From: Hyphomicrobiaceae bacterium
Lineage (GTDB): Bacteria; Pseudomonadota; Alphaproteobacteria; Rhizobiales; Hyphomicrobiaceae
Assembly (NCBI GenBank): GCA_016793635.1
Contig: JAEUMD010000007.1
Coordinates: 62,001-126,000 of the forward strand
Reading direction: 5' to 3'
Length of the DNA stretch: 64,000 nt
A program made the position numbers and the translations under genes. Under the pieces are notes generated by a model. It was not told the origin of the DNA. It ran no database searches and was given only the letters and a program-made list of their open reading frames with translations. Each line of letters begins with the position of its first letter. Position 1 is the first letter of the stretch. Positions 16,904 through 25,257 of this stretch are shown one piece after another.

Positions 16904-17953
16904 ATGAAGCCTAAACAGATATCAGGGGAAGCACCTTTGGGAGTCGTAGTCCCGCTCGAAGATGCCCGCGATCCGTCCGAAAGCCTGAAGCCGATGCTGG
17001 ATCTGGTGGCCGAGGACATGGGCGGCATCAACCGCATCATCCTCGACAAAGCCATCTCCGACGTCGACCTCATTCCGGAGCTCGCCCATCACCTGATCGA
17101 CTCGGGTGGCAAACGCTTGCGCCCGATGCTGACGATCGCCGCCGCCAAGCTGGTCGGTTTCACCGGCACGAGCCACATCCGCGTCGCTGCCGCCGTCGAG
17201 TTCATGCACACTGCGACACTGCTTCATGACGATGTGGTCGACGAAAGCAATACCCGTCGCGGCAAGCGCGCCGCCCGCATGATCTGGGGCAACCAGGCGA
17301 GCGTTCTCGTCGGCGATTTCCTGCTCGGCCAGGCGTTCCGCATGCTCGTCGAGGTCGGCTCGTTGCCCGTGCTGCGCATTCTCTCCAACGCCGCCGCGGT
17401 CATCGCCGAGGGCGAGGTGATGCAGCTCGCCGCCGCCAAGAACACCTCGACCACGGAAGACGCCTACCTCGCCATTATCGACGCCAAGACGGCGGCGCTG
17501 TTCTCGGGCGCGGCGGAATCGGGTGCGGCCATCGCCAACCGGCCGACCGAGGAACTCGACGCGCTACGGTCCTATGGCAAGAACCTCGGCATCTCGTTCC
17601 AGTTGATCGACGACGCGCTCGACTATTCGGGCGACGCGGCCCGTCTCGGCAAGTCCATCGGAGACGATTTCCGCGAGGGCAAGATCACCCTGCCGGTCAT
17701 CCTCTCCTACCGCCGCGGCAGCGACAAGGAGCGTGCCTTCTGGAACCGCACCATCGCCGCAGGCGACATCCAGGATGGCGACCTCGAGACGGCCATCCAG
17801 CTGATGAAGAAGCACAAGGCGATCGAGTCGACGCTGGAGCGTGCACGCACCTACGGCGCTATAGCCCGTGACGCGCTCGGCGTGTTCCCGGCAAGCCCGG
17901 AGCGCGACGCCATGCGCGAGGTCATCACGTTCTGCGTCAACCGCACGCACTAG
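16904..17953 (+). CDS. ispB: Polyprenyl diphosphate synthase (octaprenyl/decaprenyl, IspB-like)
   Basis: A 349-residue trans-prenyltransferase that elongates farnesyl diphosphate with IPP to make the ubiquinone side chain. It shows GGKRLRPML near residue 68, the first Asp-rich motif D109-D-V-V-D113, the second D236-D-A-L-D240, and GKITLPVIL. Small residues precede the first Asp motif, consistent with a long-chain product, but chain length cannot be read from sequence. Hyphomicrobiales normally use Q-10. The 3' end runs into a palindromic repeat element starting at the stop codon. Confidence 0.92.
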   Translation: MKPKQISGEAPLGVVVPLEDARDPSESLKPMLDLVAEDMGGINRIILDKAISDVDLIPELAHHLIDSGGKRLRPMLTIAAAKLVGFTGTSHIRVAAAVEFMHTATLLHDDVVDESNTRRGKRAARMIWGNQASVLVGDFLLGQAFRMLVEVGSLPVLRILSNAAAVIAEGEVMQLAAAKNTSTTEDAYLAIIDAKTAALFSGAAESGAAIANRPTEELDALRSYGKNLGISFQLIDDALDYSGDAARLGKSIGDDFREGKITLPVILSYRRGSDKERAFWNRTIAAGDIQDGDLETAIQLMKKHKAIESTLERARTYGAIARDALGVFPASPERDAMREVITFCVNRTH

Positions 17954-18133
17954 CGCCCCGATCGTTCGAGGTGCCCTGCACTCGCACCGAGAGCGTGAAT
18001 CGGCGGCGCAAAACAACAAAACTTGGCGCTGCCGATTCACGTCGCGCGGTAGGACGCGCGACGATCGGAGCGCAGCGCCCCGATCGTTCGAGGTGCCCTG
18101 CGCTCGCACCGAGAGCGTGAATCGGCGGCGCAA
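17953..18133. repeat. Imperfect palindromic element (about 121 bp) plus a 60-bp half copy
   Basis: Directly after ispB. The first unit (17953-18073) has outer arms GCGCCCCGATCGT (17953-17965) and ACGATCGGAGCGC (18061-18073), complementary at 12 of 13 positions, and an inner stem 17995-18009 with 18026-18040 (14 of 15). The left 60 bases (17952-18011) are then repeated at 18074-18133 with one mismatch (122-base offset). The structure resembles an intergenic palindromic (REP/MITE-like) element with a truncated second copy. No coding potential seen. It could fold in RNA and protect or terminate the ispB transcript. Confidence 0.7.
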
Positions 18134-18260
18134 TCACGACCGCGCGACCATTTCGCTGTTGCGAGCAAGGTCGGTTGCTGGAACATTCCCACCCGTTCAA
18201 ACCAATGACACTGCCGCCAGCATGACGCGGCGAAATGGCGTGCGAAAGGACCTGACGGAC

Positions 18261-19946
18261 ATGGCATCGAACGGCGAGACGCTTCCCCCCCGCGAGGCCA
18301 TGGAATTCGACGTCGTCATCGTCGGCGCGGGCCCGGCGGGCCTCGCCGCCGCCATCCGCCTGAAGCAGCGGGCCGAGGCGCTCGGACAGGAGATCAGCGT
18401 CGTCGTCGTCGAGAAGGGATCAGAGGTCGGCGCACACATCCTCTCCGGGGCCGTGATCGATCCGATCGGCCTCAACCGGCTGATCCCGGATTGGAAGGAA
18501 AAGGGCGCTCCGGTCGAGACGGCGGTCGAGGTCGACCGTTTCCTCTATCTCGGCCCGGCGGGTGAAATCCGGCTGCCGAACTTCGTCATGCCGCCGCTGA
18601 TGAACAACCACGGCAATTACATCGTCAGCCTCGGCGCGCTCTGCCAGTGGCTCGGCGAGCAAGCGACGGAACTCGGCGTCGAGATCTATCCGGGCTTTGC
18701 AGCAACCGAAATGCTCTTCGACCGTGACAAGGGCGGCGCCGTCGTCGGCATCGCGACGGGTGACATGGGCGTCACGCGCGAGGGCGAGCCGGGGCCGAAC
18801 TTCACGCGCGGCATGGAACTGCGCGGCAAGTACACGTTCCTCGCCGAGGGCGCGCGCGGCTCTCTGTCGAAACAGCTCATCGCCAAGGAGAAGCTCGACA
18901 AGGGCCGCATCCAGAAATACGGCATCGGCATCAAGGAGCTTTGGGAGGTGCCGGCCGACAAGCACCAGCCCGGCCTCGTCCAGCACTCGTTCGGCTGGCC
19001 GCTCGATAATCGCACCGGCGGCGGCTCATTCCTCTATCACTACGGAAAGAACCTCGTTTCCGTGGGCTTCGTCGTCCACCTCAACTACGAGAACCCGTAC
19101 CTCTCGCCGTACGAGGAATTCCAGCGCTTCAAGACGCACCCCACCATCGCGGAGATGCTCGAGGGTGGCAAACGCATCGCTTATGGTGCGCGCGCCATCA
19201 CCGAAGGCGGCTGGCAAGCCATTCCTGACCTCGTGGTGCCGGGCGTCGCTCTGCTCGGCTGTTCGGCCGGCTTTATGAACGTGCCGCGTATCAAGGGCAG
19301 TCACAACGCCATCCTGTCCGGCATCGCCGCCGCCGACGCCGCGGCCGATGCCATCGTGGCGGGCCGGTCGCACGACAAGCTCGATGCCTATGAGGCAGAA
19401 GTCCGCAGCGGCGACATTGCCCGCGACCTCAAGCGCGTGCGCAATGCCAAGCCGCTGTGGTCACGCCTCGGAACGGTCGCGGGCATCGCGCTCGGCGGCA
19501 TCGACATGTGGCTCAACACGCTGATCCCTGGCGTCGGCCTCGGCTACACGCTCGGCCACGGCAAGACGGATGCACAATCGCTGAAGCCCGCGTCGAAGTA
19601 CAAGCCGATCACCTATCCGCGTCCTGACGGCGTTCTGACCTTCGACCGGCTGACGAACGTGTCCTTCTCGGCCACCAACCACGAGGAAGACCAGCCGGTC
19701 CACCTGCGGCTCAAGGACCCGCGCGTGCCCGTACAGGTGAACCTGCCCGAGTTCGCAGAGCCCGCCCAGCGTTACTGCCCGGCTGGCGTCTACGAGATCG
19801 TTACCGATGGCGATGGCCGCGCGCGCTTCCAGATCAACGCTCAGAACTGCGTCCACTGCAAAACGTGTGACATCAAGGACCCGAGCCAGAACATCACGTG
19901 GGTTTGCCCCGAAGGCGGCGGGGGACCGAACTACGCGGGGATGTAA
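18261..19946 (+). CDS. Electron transfer flavoprotein-ubiquinone oxidoreductase
   Basis: A 561-residue ETF-QO passing electrons from ETF (beta-oxidation, amine and choline oxidation) to ubiquinone at the inner membrane. The N-terminal FAD-binding motif VVIVGAGPAGLAAAIRL is followed by VVVVEKGSEVGAHILSGAV. The C-terminal [4Fe-4S] domain has RYCPAGVYEIV and C-V-H-C-K-T-C-D-I-K-D-P...WVCPEGGGGPNY. The start at 18261 fits family length; an upstream in-frame ATG at 18222 is possible. The last 11 codons form the first part of an 84-base tandem repeat that continues downstream. Confidence 0.95.
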   Translation: MASNGETLPPREAMEFDVVIVGAGPAGLAAAIRLKQRAEALGQEISVVVVEKGSEVGAHILSGAVIDPIGLNRLIPDWKEKGAPVETAVEVDRFLYLGPAGEIRLPNFVMPPLMNNHGNYIVSLGALCQWLGEQATELGVEIYPGFAATEMLFDRDKGGAVVGIATGDMGVTREGEPGPNFTRGMELRGKYTFLAEGARGSLSKQLIAKEKLDKGRIQKYGIGIKELWEVPADKHQPGLVQHSFGWPLDNRTGGGSFLYHYGKNLVSVGFVVHLNYENPYLSPYEEFQRFKTHPTIAEMLEGGKRIAYGARAITEGGWQAIPDLVVPGVALLGCSAGFMNVPRIKGSHNAILSGIAAADAAADAIVAGRSHDKLDAYEAEVRSGDIARDLKRVRNAKPLWSRLGTVAGIALGGIDMWLNTLIPGVGLGYTLGHGKTDAQSLKPASKYKPITYPRPDGVLTFDRLTNVSFSATNHEEDQPVHLRLKDPRVPVQVNLPEFAEPAQRYCPAGVYEIVTDGDGRARFQINAQNCVHCKTCDIKDPSQNITWVCPEGGGGPNYAGM

Positions 19947-20164
19947 CGGGACACCGGCACCATCCGCGCCACCGAGCCGCCTTCACTCAAAAGTGCAGGC
20001 GGCGGGTGACCGAACTACGCGGGGATGTGACGGTACACCGGCACCATCCGCGCCGTCGAGCCGCCTTCGCTCAAAAGTGCAGGCGGCGGGGGACCGACCT
20101 ACGCGGGGACGTAACGGAACGCCGGCACCATCCGCGCCGCCGAGCCGCCTTCACTCAAAAGTGC
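19914..20164. repeat. Three 84-bp tandem repeats spanning the 3' end of the ETF-QO gene
   Basis: Three direct copies, 19914-19997, 19998-20081 and 20082-20164, with few mismatches. Copy 1 includes the last 33 coding bases and the stop codon of ETF-QO. Each copy carries a hairpin; in copy 1 it is GCCGCCT-T-CACT-CAAA-AGTG-C-AGGCGGC at 19976-20003. In copy 3 the right arm has diverged and is followed by a T run near 20174-20178. The array looks like replication-slippage duplication of the gene end plus its terminator hairpin. 84 is a multiple of three, but the stop codon in copy 1 prevents read-through. Confidence 0.85.
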
Positions 20165-20402
20165 CTGCGCCAAGCCTTTTTCGCGCGTTTCCATCTTGCT
20201 CCGCCCCGCCGCAGCCGACGACCCGCAACACATTGAACCGATTACGGATGAGCGGCACGGGCTCCTGGTTGCGGTGTGGCCGGATTGGCAAGCGAATCGC
20301 CGTCGCGCCGCCCCATTTTTCTTGGTACCGTGGCGGCACGATGGAATCAGTACGGCGCACCAGCCCATAAAGCGGCGGTCCTGCCGGGAAAGGTCGATAC
20401 GC

Positions 20403-22217
20403 ATGCGCCTGCGATCCAAGCTGGCCGTGTTCCGCAGCTCGGCGGTGGTCGTGGCGGCGCTGACGGCGTTGCTCGCCGCCGGCCCGGCGCAGGCCCGTAG
20501 TAACGAAGTCGATGAGGCCGACGCACCGTCTCGATCGCTGGTCGGCAGCTATCTCGCAGGCCGTTTCGCCAAGTCCCAGAACGACGTCACGCGCGCCGCA
20601 AACTACTACAGCACAGCGCTGGTCTACGACCCGACGAACGAAGTGCTGATCGAGCAGGCGTTCGTGATGGAGGCTTCGGCCGGCAACTGGGACCGCGTCG
20701 CCGACCTCGCCGATCAACTCATTACGCATCAGCCGCAGAACCGGCTGGCGCGACTTTTCCTCGGGCTCGCCGCGTTCAAAGGCGGACAACTCGCCAAGGC
20801 CGACGCACAGTTCATCGCCGGTGGCTCGGGGCCGATCGGAGAGTTGACGACGGCGCTGATGCGCGCCTGGGTGAAGCGTGCCGAGAACAAGCCCTCCGAA
20901 GCGCTCGAGCTGCTGGAGGCGCCGCGCCAGGCGGAGTGGGCGCAGTTCTATCTCCGCTACCATCGCGCACTCATCGCTGACAGTGCAGGCCGCCAGAACG
21001 AGGCGCGCTCTGCCTATCAGCGCGTGCTGAAGCAGGACAGCCGCACATTGCGCACGACGCTCGCCTACGCGCGCCACGCCGCGCATTGGGGCGATGCCAA
21101 GCTCGCAAAATCGATCCTGCGCGAGTACATGCGCAAATCCACCGCCGCGCCGCACCCGCTCGCCGCGGAGCTGCTCGACAAGATCGAGGCAGGCACACCC
21201 ATCGACCTGATGATCACCAAGCCAGGCGATGGCATGGCCGAAGTGCTCTACGGCCTCGGCGAAGCACTGACCACCGAGGGTGGTGTCAGCATCGGCATCA
21301 TCTATTTGCAGCTCTCGCTGTTCCTCGAACCCAATCAGCCACTGGCACTCGCTGCGCTCGCCCATGCCTACGAAACGATGCGCGACAGTGCCGCCGCGCT
21401 CAAAACCTACGAGCGCATCCCGGGCGGCACGCCGCTGCAAAACGCCATCGACGTCCGCAAGGCGTTCAACCTCAATTCGCTCGATCAGGTGGACGCAGCG
21501 AAGGCTATGCTCGAAGCGGTTGCCGCCCGAACCCCGGGCGACATTTCGCCCTACGACGCGCTCGGCAACATATTGCGCGCCCGCAAGCGCTACGAGGAGG
21601 CGATCACCTACTACAGCAAGGCGATCGAGCTGCTCCCCAAGCCGGAGCGTCAGCACTGGAGCTATTTCTACTCGCGCGGCACCTGCTACGAGCGCACCAA
21701 ACAGTGGCCGAAGGCGGAGGCGGACCTCAAGAAGGCAATGGCGCTCTCGCCGGATCAGCCGCTGGTGCTCAACTATCTCGGCTATTCTTGGATCGACCAG
21801 GGGAAGAACCTGAAGCAGGGCTTCGAACTCATCGAGAAGGCCGTCTCGCTGAAGCCGGATGACGGCTACATTGTCGACAGCCTCGGTTGGGCCCATTTTC
21901 GCATGGGCCGATACGAGGAGGCCGTGCGCTACCTCGAGCGTGCGGTGGAGCTGCGACCCGACGATCCCGTGCTCAACGACCACCTGGGCGACGCGCTGTG
22001 GCGCGTCGGGCGCGTGCGTGAGGCGCGCTTCCAGTGGGATCAATCGCTGTCACTCGGACCAGAGCCCGAGGAGGTCGATAAGATCCGCAAGAAACTCACG
22101 AGCGGCCTGCCCTCGGTCACCGATACGCGAACCCTGAAGCGGGCGAAGGCCGCGAGCCGCGAGACACGTCGAGTCAAACGCGTCGAGAGCACCGCCGGGA
22201 CGGATGCCTTGCAGTAG
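20403..22217 (+). CDS. Exported tetratricopeptide repeat protein
   Basis: A 604-residue protein with a signal peptide (MRLRSKLAVFRSSAVVVAALTALLAAGPAQA, cleavage near 31). The rest is tandem TPR helices, e.g. SLVGSYLAGRFAKSQNDVTRAANYYSTAL, AITYYSKAIELLPKP, ADLKKAMALSPDQPLVLNYLGYSW, GYIVDSLGWAHFRMGRYEEAVRYLERAVELRPDDP. The repeated L-N-Y-L-G-Y-S-W and D-S-L-G-W-A segments are typical of periplasmic BamD/NlpI-like scaffolds in alphaproteobacteria. It probably organises envelope complexes. It is followed 129 bases later by ispE. Confidence 0.87.
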   Translation: MRLRSKLAVFRSSAVVVAALTALLAAGPAQARSNEVDEADAPSRSLVGSYLAGRFAKSQNDVTRAANYYSTALVYDPTNEVLIEQAFVMEASAGNWDRVADLADQLITHQPQNRLARLFLGLAAFKGGQLAKADAQFIAGGSGPIGELTTALMRAWVKRAENKPSEALELLEAPRQAEWAQFYLRYHRALIADSAGRQNEARSAYQRVLKQDSRTLRTTLAYARHAAHWGDAKLAKSILREYMRKSTAAPHPLAAELLDKIEAGTPIDLMITKPGDGMAEVLYGLGEALTTEGGVSIGIIYLQLSLFLEPNQPLALAALAHAYETMRDSAAALKTYERIPGGTPLQNAIDVRKAFNLNSLDQVDAAKAMLEAVAARTPGDISPYDALGNILRARKRYEEAITYYSKAIELLPKPERQHWSYFYSRGTCYERTKQWPKAEADLKKAMALSPDQPLVLNYLGYSWIDQGKNLKQGFELIEKAVSLKPDDGYIVDSLGWAHFRMGRYEEAVRYLERAVELRPDDPVLNDHLGDALWRVGRVREARFQWDQSLSLGPEPEEVDKIRKKLTSGLPSVTDTRTLKRAKAASRETRRVKRVESTAGTDALQ

Positions 22218-22346
22218 GGAGCCGAGCAGGAAGCCGATCGGGTTGCAAGCTCTCCCGCATTCCGGCCGACCCTGCCGGCGACCGGCCATGGCGACCTTGG
22301 CAGTCGTCTGCCCGCGCACTCGGCCGCTCGACGTTCAGAGCCACTC

Positions 22347-23225
22347 ATGAGCATCGTCGTCGAGTACGCCCGACCGAAAGTGAATCTGACGCTCGCGATC
22401 CGCGGTCGGCGTGGCGACGGCTACCACGAGCTTGCAAGCCTCGTCGCCTTTGCCAGCGGTGGCCCGACAGACCGCATCGAACTCGACACCGCGGCTCCCT
22501 CAGGCATCAGGGTCGAAGGACCTTTCGCGTCTGCCATCGTCGGAGAAAACCTGCTCCAACGTGTGCTGGATCGCGTCGCGCCGCACCTCGGCGGGCGATC
22601 GCCGGGGACCGTCACGCTCGACAAGAACCTGCCAGTCGCCGCTGGCGTCGGTGGCGGCTCGGCGGACGCGGCTGCCCTGCTCAGAGCGCTGCGACGAGCT
22701 TTCCCCGACCTGGCCACGACGATCGATTGGCAAGCGCTGGCCTTGAGCCTCGGGGCCGACGTACCCGTTTGCCTTGCGGGCACCACGACATGGATGACGG
22801 GCATCGGCGAGACCTTGGCGCCGGTAACGGGCATGCCAGCGTTGGCCGGGGTTCTGGTCAACCCGTGCGTGGCGGTGCCGCCCGACAAGACGGCGCGGGT
22901 TTTCCGAATCCTCGCCGCACCCGCACTCTCAAACGACACACCCATCACTGCGGCTCCGCGCACCGAGGCCAACCCCGCCCGGCAAATCGCCGAGCTGTCA
23001 CGCTTCGAAAACGCCCTCACCGCAGCGGCCGCCCAAGTCGTTCCGCAGATCGGCGGCGTGCTCACGGCGCTGGCGGACTGCGAAGGCTGCCGGCTCGCAC
23101 GCCTCTCCGGCGCCGGGCCGACCGCGTTCGGGCTGTTCGACGACGCAACGTCCGCGGAAAATGCCGCTGTCGCGCTTCAGCGGTCGCATCCCGGCTGGTG
23201 GGTCGCCGCCACGACTCTCGGCTGA
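22347..23225 (+). CDS. ispE: 4-(cytidine 5'-diphospho)-2-C-methyl-D-erythritol kinase
   Basis: A 292-residue GHMP kinase of the MEP isoprenoid pathway, phosphorylating CDP-ME at the 2-hydroxyl. It opens with the substrate-binding ARPKVNLTLAIRGRRGDGYHEL, has the ATP-binding loop PVAAGVGGGSADAAALLRAL starting at residue 96, the catalytic-Asp region SLGADVPVCL, and a C-terminal LSGAGPTAFGLF. All GHMP motifs are present. Together with ispB in this window it links the MEP pathway to ubiquinone side-chain synthesis, though the genes are not in one operon. Confidence 0.94.
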   Translation: MSIVVEYARPKVNLTLAIRGRRGDGYHELASLVAFASGGPTDRIELDTAAPSGIRVEGPFASAIVGENLLQRVLDRVAPHLGGRSPGTVTLDKNLPVAAGVGGGSADAAALLRALRRAFPDLATTIDWQALALSLGADVPVCLAGTTTWMTGIGETLAPVTGMPALAGVLVNPCVAVPPDKTARVFRILAAPALSNDTPITAAPRTEANPARQIAELSRFENALTAAAAQVVPQIGGVLTALADCEGCRLARLSGAGPTAFGLFDDATSAENAAVALQRSHPGWWVAATTLG

Positions 23226-23279
23226 TGGAGACGTCAAGGCATGGGGGCTACGGGTCTGCGCGCGCAGACCGTCTCGGCC

Positions 23280-23765
23280 TCAGCGGCGAACCCGGCGGCG
23301 GGGCTGGTCGAGACCGTCCGAACCGCTGGCACCCGGGCCAGGCTCGCCCTTTGCCGCGCGGGCTGCGGCGCCGACCGGCTGCCGGCAACCGGTCAGCCAG
23401 ATATCGAACACCGGATGCTCGACGGCATTGAGGCCTGGGCTCTCGGCGAACATCCAGCCGGTAAAGATGCGCGCTTGGTTGCCCTCGAGTCCGACTTCAT
23501 CAACCTCGACGAAGGACGTCGTTTTCGGCTGCTCTGTTGGCGGGCGGGCATAGCAGACGCGCGGCGTGAGACGCAGCGATCCGAACTCGACCGTCTGGTT
23601 CAAAGGCACTTCGAGTTTGGAGATCCGCGCAGTCACCTTATCGAGTGCGGCGAACACCGCGACCTCGTTGGGCATGGTCTCGGCCGTGGCCTGCGTCGAA
23701 GACATGACCGCGAGCGCCACGGCGAGTACCGCTACCCGGGACTTGAACACCTGATTCGGCAGCAT
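23280..23765 (-). CDS. Exported DUF2155 protein
   Basis: A 161-residue protein from the ATG at 23765 with a signal peptide (MLPNQVFKSRVAVLAVALAVMSSTQATA). The mature part VAVFAALDKVTARISKLEVPLNQTVEFGSLRLTPRVCYARPPTEQPKTTSFVEVDE and IFTGWMFAESPGLNAVEHPVFDIWLTGC is DUF2155, with two conserved Cys that may form a disulfide. An ATG at 23810 is an alternative start. In related genomes it commonly follows the NDUFA12 gene, as here. Periplasmic; function unknown. Confidence 0.87.
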   Translation of the reverse strand: MLPNQVFKSRVAVLAVALAVMSSTQATAETMPNEVAVFAALDKVTARISKLEVPLNQTVEFGSLRLTPRVCYARPPTEQPKTTSFVEVDEVGLEGNQARIFTGWMFAESPGLNAVEHPVFDIWLTGCRQPVGAAARAAKGEPGPGASGSDGLDQPRRRVRR

Positions 23766-24169
23766 CGGACGAGAAACCCCGCGCGCGGATTTCGTGCTCG
23801 AAACATCCATCGTCGATTGCCGGCCTCGCTCGATCTCATGTCCATTTCGCCCGCCCGATGACGAACGCTGGATATTGCCGCGACGAACTCGCCCGCCGCC
23901 CGGACGAACCGCCCCTCCGCCAAACTCGCGACGGCGCCGAGCGATTTCGTTGTTACGTGAGCGCGTCGTCATCAAAGCGGGGGACAAAACGGCACCTCGG
24001 GCCGAACGCCCCCAATGGGTGACCGATTCGTGCCCGCATCGATGATAGTCGACGGTCTCTACAGCACAATCACGGGAAACGGTGGCGTCAAGGTGTCCAA
24101 CGAGGGGATTCGCCGCCGACACGGGACCATCTGTCACGCGCGGCACCTGTCACACACAGTAATGACCGC
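23766..24169. other. Gap between DUF2155 and NDUFA12 genes
   Basis: 404 bases between two minus-strand genes. I see no frame with family resemblance, no strong hairpin and no clear promoter. Presumably it carries the DUF2155 promoter. Confidence 0.3.
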
Positions 24170-24568
24170 CTATTCCGGGCTCCACGCCTTGTAATCGCCC
24201 GTTGCCTTCGGCCGCTTTGCCGCGGTGAGGATCGAGCCCGCGGGCCGGTACGCCTGCGCCGTGCCCGTCATGTTCGGCACGTGAGGCTTTTCCCACGCCT
24301 TCGGCTGATAGCTTTCCTCGGTCGGCGGCGTGTCGACGGTATGATGCAGCCACCCGTGCCACTGCGGCGGCACCTTGGACGCTTCCGCATAGTCCTTGTA
24401 GGTGACGAAGCGGCGCTTTTTGCCCGTTGGGCCAACGCCTTTGCGCTGCTCGTAATAGCGGTTGCCGAGCTCATCCTCGCCGACGAACCGCATCTTTCGC
24501 GCGATATAGAGGCGCGTCCCCCAAGTGTTGCCGGACCACCAGCAGAAGATCTCCTTGAAGAGGCCCAT
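24170..24568 (-). CDS. Complex I accessory subunit NDUFA12
   Basis: A 132-residue protein, MGLFKEIFCWWSGNTWGTRLYIARKMRFVGEDELGNRYYEQR. The motifs G-T-x-L-(Y)...G-x-x-V-G-E-D-x-x-G-N-x-Y-Y-E and PPQWHGWLHHTVDTPPTEE are those of NDUFA12, an accessory subunit of respiratory complex I shared by alphaproteobacteria and mitochondria. It is peripheral to the Q-module/matrix arm. Its presence supports the alphaproteobacterial origin of the window. Confidence 0.94.
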   Translation of the reverse strand: MGLFKEIFCWWSGNTWGTRLYIARKMRFVGEDELGNRYYEQRKGVGPTGKKRRFVTYKDYAEASKVPPQWHGWLHHTVDTPPTEESYQPKAWEKPHVPNMTGTAQAYRPAGSILTAAKRPKATGDYKAWSPE

Positions 24569-25257
24569 GCGTAATCGTCTCCCTCGTCGGCGCGATACTC
24601 AAGATTCCGAACTGGATTAGCCCCACGGGGACCCGTCTGTCCATACGGCGTTGGACGCGGCTTTCGTGCCACAGAGCGTGGCCGCGGAATCGGACTAGTC
24701 TTACTCCGCTTGTCCGTCCTCGGCCGGTCTCAACCGGCTATCAACAGCCTCCGCCGCGGGTCGATACCGCTCCCAGGCCGGAAATTGGCGGTTTTTCGGC
24801 GGCACTTTCCACAAGTTGCCCACACCACTAGATGTTGTGTCGTATTGATGGCGCAACATACAAGAGATGGTGACTGAGCGGTCGAATCGTCCTAGCTTCT
24901 GACCATCGAAGCAACCTCCGCTCGCCCGGAACGCCCTGCTTCGCTCTCGTTCCGCGTCATCCCGTAACAGACTGCGTTGTCCCGTCCGGCCAGATCCTGG
25001 CCGACGAGCAGCAATGTCTGCGTGCCTGTGCCGGGAATTGAGCCGGGTCGTTTGCCCACTCGGTTCCGCGAGCACCAGTTGCGTCGGGAATGCTCCGACA
25101 TTTTCCAGTTCTGCCCTGCCTGGGCCGTCGCCGACGGTTTCCCGGAGCGAGGAAGTGTGCGTCCCGTCAGTCTTGTCGAGTCCAGCCGATCCATTCACGC
25201 CCCGCGCCATGACACTCCGGCCGGGGCCAAACAGCAGATGCATTGTCGGGGGATGAC
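24569..25257. other. Long upstream region of nrdJ
   Basis: 689 bases without a convincing gene between divergent NDUFA12 and nrdJ. A 16-base palindrome-like site at 24825-24840 resembles an NrdR box (separate entry). I looked for a cobalamin riboswitch because the downstream enzyme uses B12, but saw no B12 box. The rest has no recognisable structure. Confidence 0.35.
24825..24840. promoter_or_regulatory. NrdR-box-like site
   Basis: CCACTAGATGTTGTGT agrees with the general NrdR-box consensus ACACAATATATTGTGT at 12 of 16 positions and has its imperfect dyad symmetry. NrdR represses ribonucleotide reductase genes, and nrdJ starts about 420 bases downstream. NrdR boxes normally occur in pairs; I see no good second copy at the usual distance, which weakens the call. 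Confidence 0.35.

Noticed and set aside
19914-20164. Possible CRISPR array from regularly spaced repeats
   Set aside because: The units are head-to-tail 84-bp copies without unique spacers and include coding sequence; no cas genes nearby.
20151-22043. A 630-codon minus-strand frame opposite the TPR gene
   Set aside because: Antisense shadow; the plus strand shows a signal peptide and regular TPR helices.
24569-25257. Cobalamin riboswitch upstream of the B12-dependent reductase
   Set aside because: No B12-box-like or characteristic junction sequence could be found by eye on the plus strand.
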